A stretch of 64,000 bases of DNA, taken from assembly GCA_944326685.1 (NCBI GenBank), contig CALVEV010000024.1, forward strand, positions 27,096 to 91,095, written 5' to 3'. Positions 63,276 to 64,000 of this stretch are shown here, piece by piece. Under the pieces are notes generated by a model. That model was not told the origin of the DNA. It searched no databases and was given only the letters and a program-made list of their open reading frames with translations. Both the position numbers and the translations under genes were made by a program. Every line of letters begins with the position of its first letter. Position 1 is the first letter of the stretch. Source of the DNA: Candidatus Gastranaerophilales bacterium (GTDB taxonomy: Bacteria > Cyanobacteriota > Vampirovibrionia > Gastranaerophilales > Gastranaerophilaceae).

Positions 63276-64000
63276 TTAAAATAATTTCGAGCACTTTTCT
63301 TGAATATCTAATGCGATATCTTTTGCGAATTTTTCTTTTAGTCCTATATTTTTTGCCACGGCTAGAATATTATCTAAAGTTGGATTTTTACCCTCGCCAT
63401 TGATTATTGTCGCGTGTTCTCCATTAAATGAAAAACTGTAAGTCAAATCATACGCAGGAGATAAGTGCCATTCGTTTTTTGTATCATCATAAAGAAAAGA
63501 AAAATTCTTTGAATGGTCATCTCTGTTGTTTGCAAATACATTAAAACACATTAGCCTGAAGAATTGTTCAATGTCCAGATAATTTCTTGTTAATTCAAGT
63601 GTTAGCTTCATCAATATATTGTAATCAAGATTAGGAATCCTGTGGCTAGTTTCCAAGAGCCCACTTGCTGATACCATATGAACTTTTTTACCGTTTTTAC
63701 GGTCAAATCTTTTTATCCCAAAATATCCAGAACACATTTTTGATGGGAAAAGTCTTGTCTCTGTCATATATATTCCGCAATCTTTGGCGCATAAGGAATA
63801 TTGATATTCTTTTTCTCCAATATTTTTAGGATCAGATGATGATGGGAACTTAATAATCCAATCCTCGTTATCGATAGATATCAAAATCTTTGGTCTTGCA
63901 CCACCAGATGAGCCTCCTAAGATAAAAAGTTCATCCAAATTATCTGAATTTTGCGATTCTAATATCTTTGAACACTCCTGAGCAAGAATATCATAATCCG
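63276..64000 (-). CDS. hipA: HipA-like serine/threonine kinase (5' end beyond window)
   Basis: The frame remains open to the window edge, so the N-terminus is missing; about 241 residues are seen of a family of about 440. P-loop-like 'LGGSSGGARPKI' and 'WIIKFPSS' (ATP lysine), the catalytic loop 'ANNRDDHSKNFSFL' (Asp and Asn) and the metal motif 'LSPAYDLTYS' are intact. HipA toxins phosphorylate glutamyl-tRNA synthetase and are controlled by a HipB antitoxin, which would lie upstream outside the window if present. A TTG within the frame at 63938 is internal. Confidence 0.88.
   Translation of the reverse strand, partial: DYDILAQECSKILESQNSDNLDELFILGGSSGGARPKILISIDNEDWIIKFPSSSDPKNIGEKEYQYSLCAKDCGIYMTETRLFPSKMCSGYFGIKRFDRKNGKKVHMVSASGLLETSHRIPNLDYNILMKLTLELTRNYLDIEQFFRLMCFNVFANNRDDHSKNFSFLYDDTKNEWHLSPAYDLTYSFSFNGEHATIINGEGKNPTLDNILAVAKNIGLKEKFAKDIALDIQEKCSKLF

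Noticed and set aside
1..64000. CRISPR arrays, insertion sequences, integrases or prophage genes
   Set aside because: No direct-repeat arrays, transposase motifs, tyrosine/serine recombinases or phage structural genes were seen on either strand.

Overview
The window looks like a chromosomal segment of an AT-rich (about 30% G+C by eye), Gram-negative, probably fermentative bacterium that uses the standard code (TAA, TAG and TGA all act as stops). My best guess is a non-photosynthetic Cyanobacteria relative of the Gastranaerophilales/Melainabacteria type. Support is indirect: a RecG with an N-terminal extension, CHASE2-cyclase and TrmB signalling proteins, a heptosyltransferase and outer-envelope proteins beside a DivIC-like divisome protein, a pyruvate/indolepyruvate decarboxylase, no photosynthesis genes, and several lineage-type hypothetical proteins. 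No 16S gene is present, so the assignment is inference. There are no insertion sequences, CRISPR arrays or prophage modules.

Layout. 1-9674 (minus): the 5' part of a secreted GH13 enzyme, then a tightly packed run reading trkA-trkH, bioD-bioA, a polyprenyl synthase, lepB, pabBC and pabA. 9736-16201 (plus): one probable eight-gene operon: a stand-alone ClpX-type zinc finger, an unknown 530-residue protein, ruvX, DUF1292, a protein made only of Clp_N domains, tilS, hpt and a CMP-sugar synthetase. 16212-19903: a secreted HEALH protein, a carboxy-terminal processing protease, and a UvrC without its HhH tail. 19900-22459 (minus): eda-kdgK-csaB. 22516-29942: CHASE2 adenylate cyclase, recG, a lineage hypothetical protein and uvrB. 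29957-37250: a matrixin-like protease, ybaB-recR, an orphan oligopeptide ABC ATPase, a secreted hypothetical, nif3-coaBC-gmk, and a pyruvate decarboxylase facing a TrmB regulator. 38164-40531: a RipA-like membrane protein and ftsH. 40691-47290: tRNA-Ala, a large kinase-like plus ADP-ribosyltransferase-like protein, a phosphatase, DUF4186, an acetyltransferase, a ZIP transporter, a 3-methyladenine glycosylase and a histidine kinase. 47587-52561: small XRE regulator, GDSL hydrolase, DJ-1 protein, phosphoesterase-TPR pair, speE-hinT. 52681-56850: a second possible kinase-like protein, a regulator with four tandem GntR-type winged helices, a lineage hypothetical protein, and a leader region with competing hairpins and a 29-codon ORF. 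56879-64000: tRNA-Cys, an envelope protein, a DivIC-like protein, a TPR protein, two glycosyltransferases, tRNA-Gly, tyrS and a HipA kinase cut by the window edge.

How it works together. Most genes are housekeeping: DNA repair (uvrB, uvrC, recG, recR, mpg), folate and biotin synthesis, tRNA charging and modification, K+ uptake, and envelope assembly. The most unusual items are: (1) a putative effector-like protein joining a HipA/PI-kinase-like domain to an ADP-ribosyltransferase-like domain; (2) two ATPase-less Clp adaptor-type proteins in one operon with ruvX and tilS; (3) a four-winged-helix GntR protein; (4) several promoters whose predicted +1 falls on the start codon, suggesting frequent leaderless mRNAs; (5) a UvrC naturally lacking its HhH domain; (6) a terminator/antiterminator-like leader near 56.7 kb. 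All ten convergent gene pairs overlap or lie within 25 bases of each other, leaving no room for intrinsic terminators between them.
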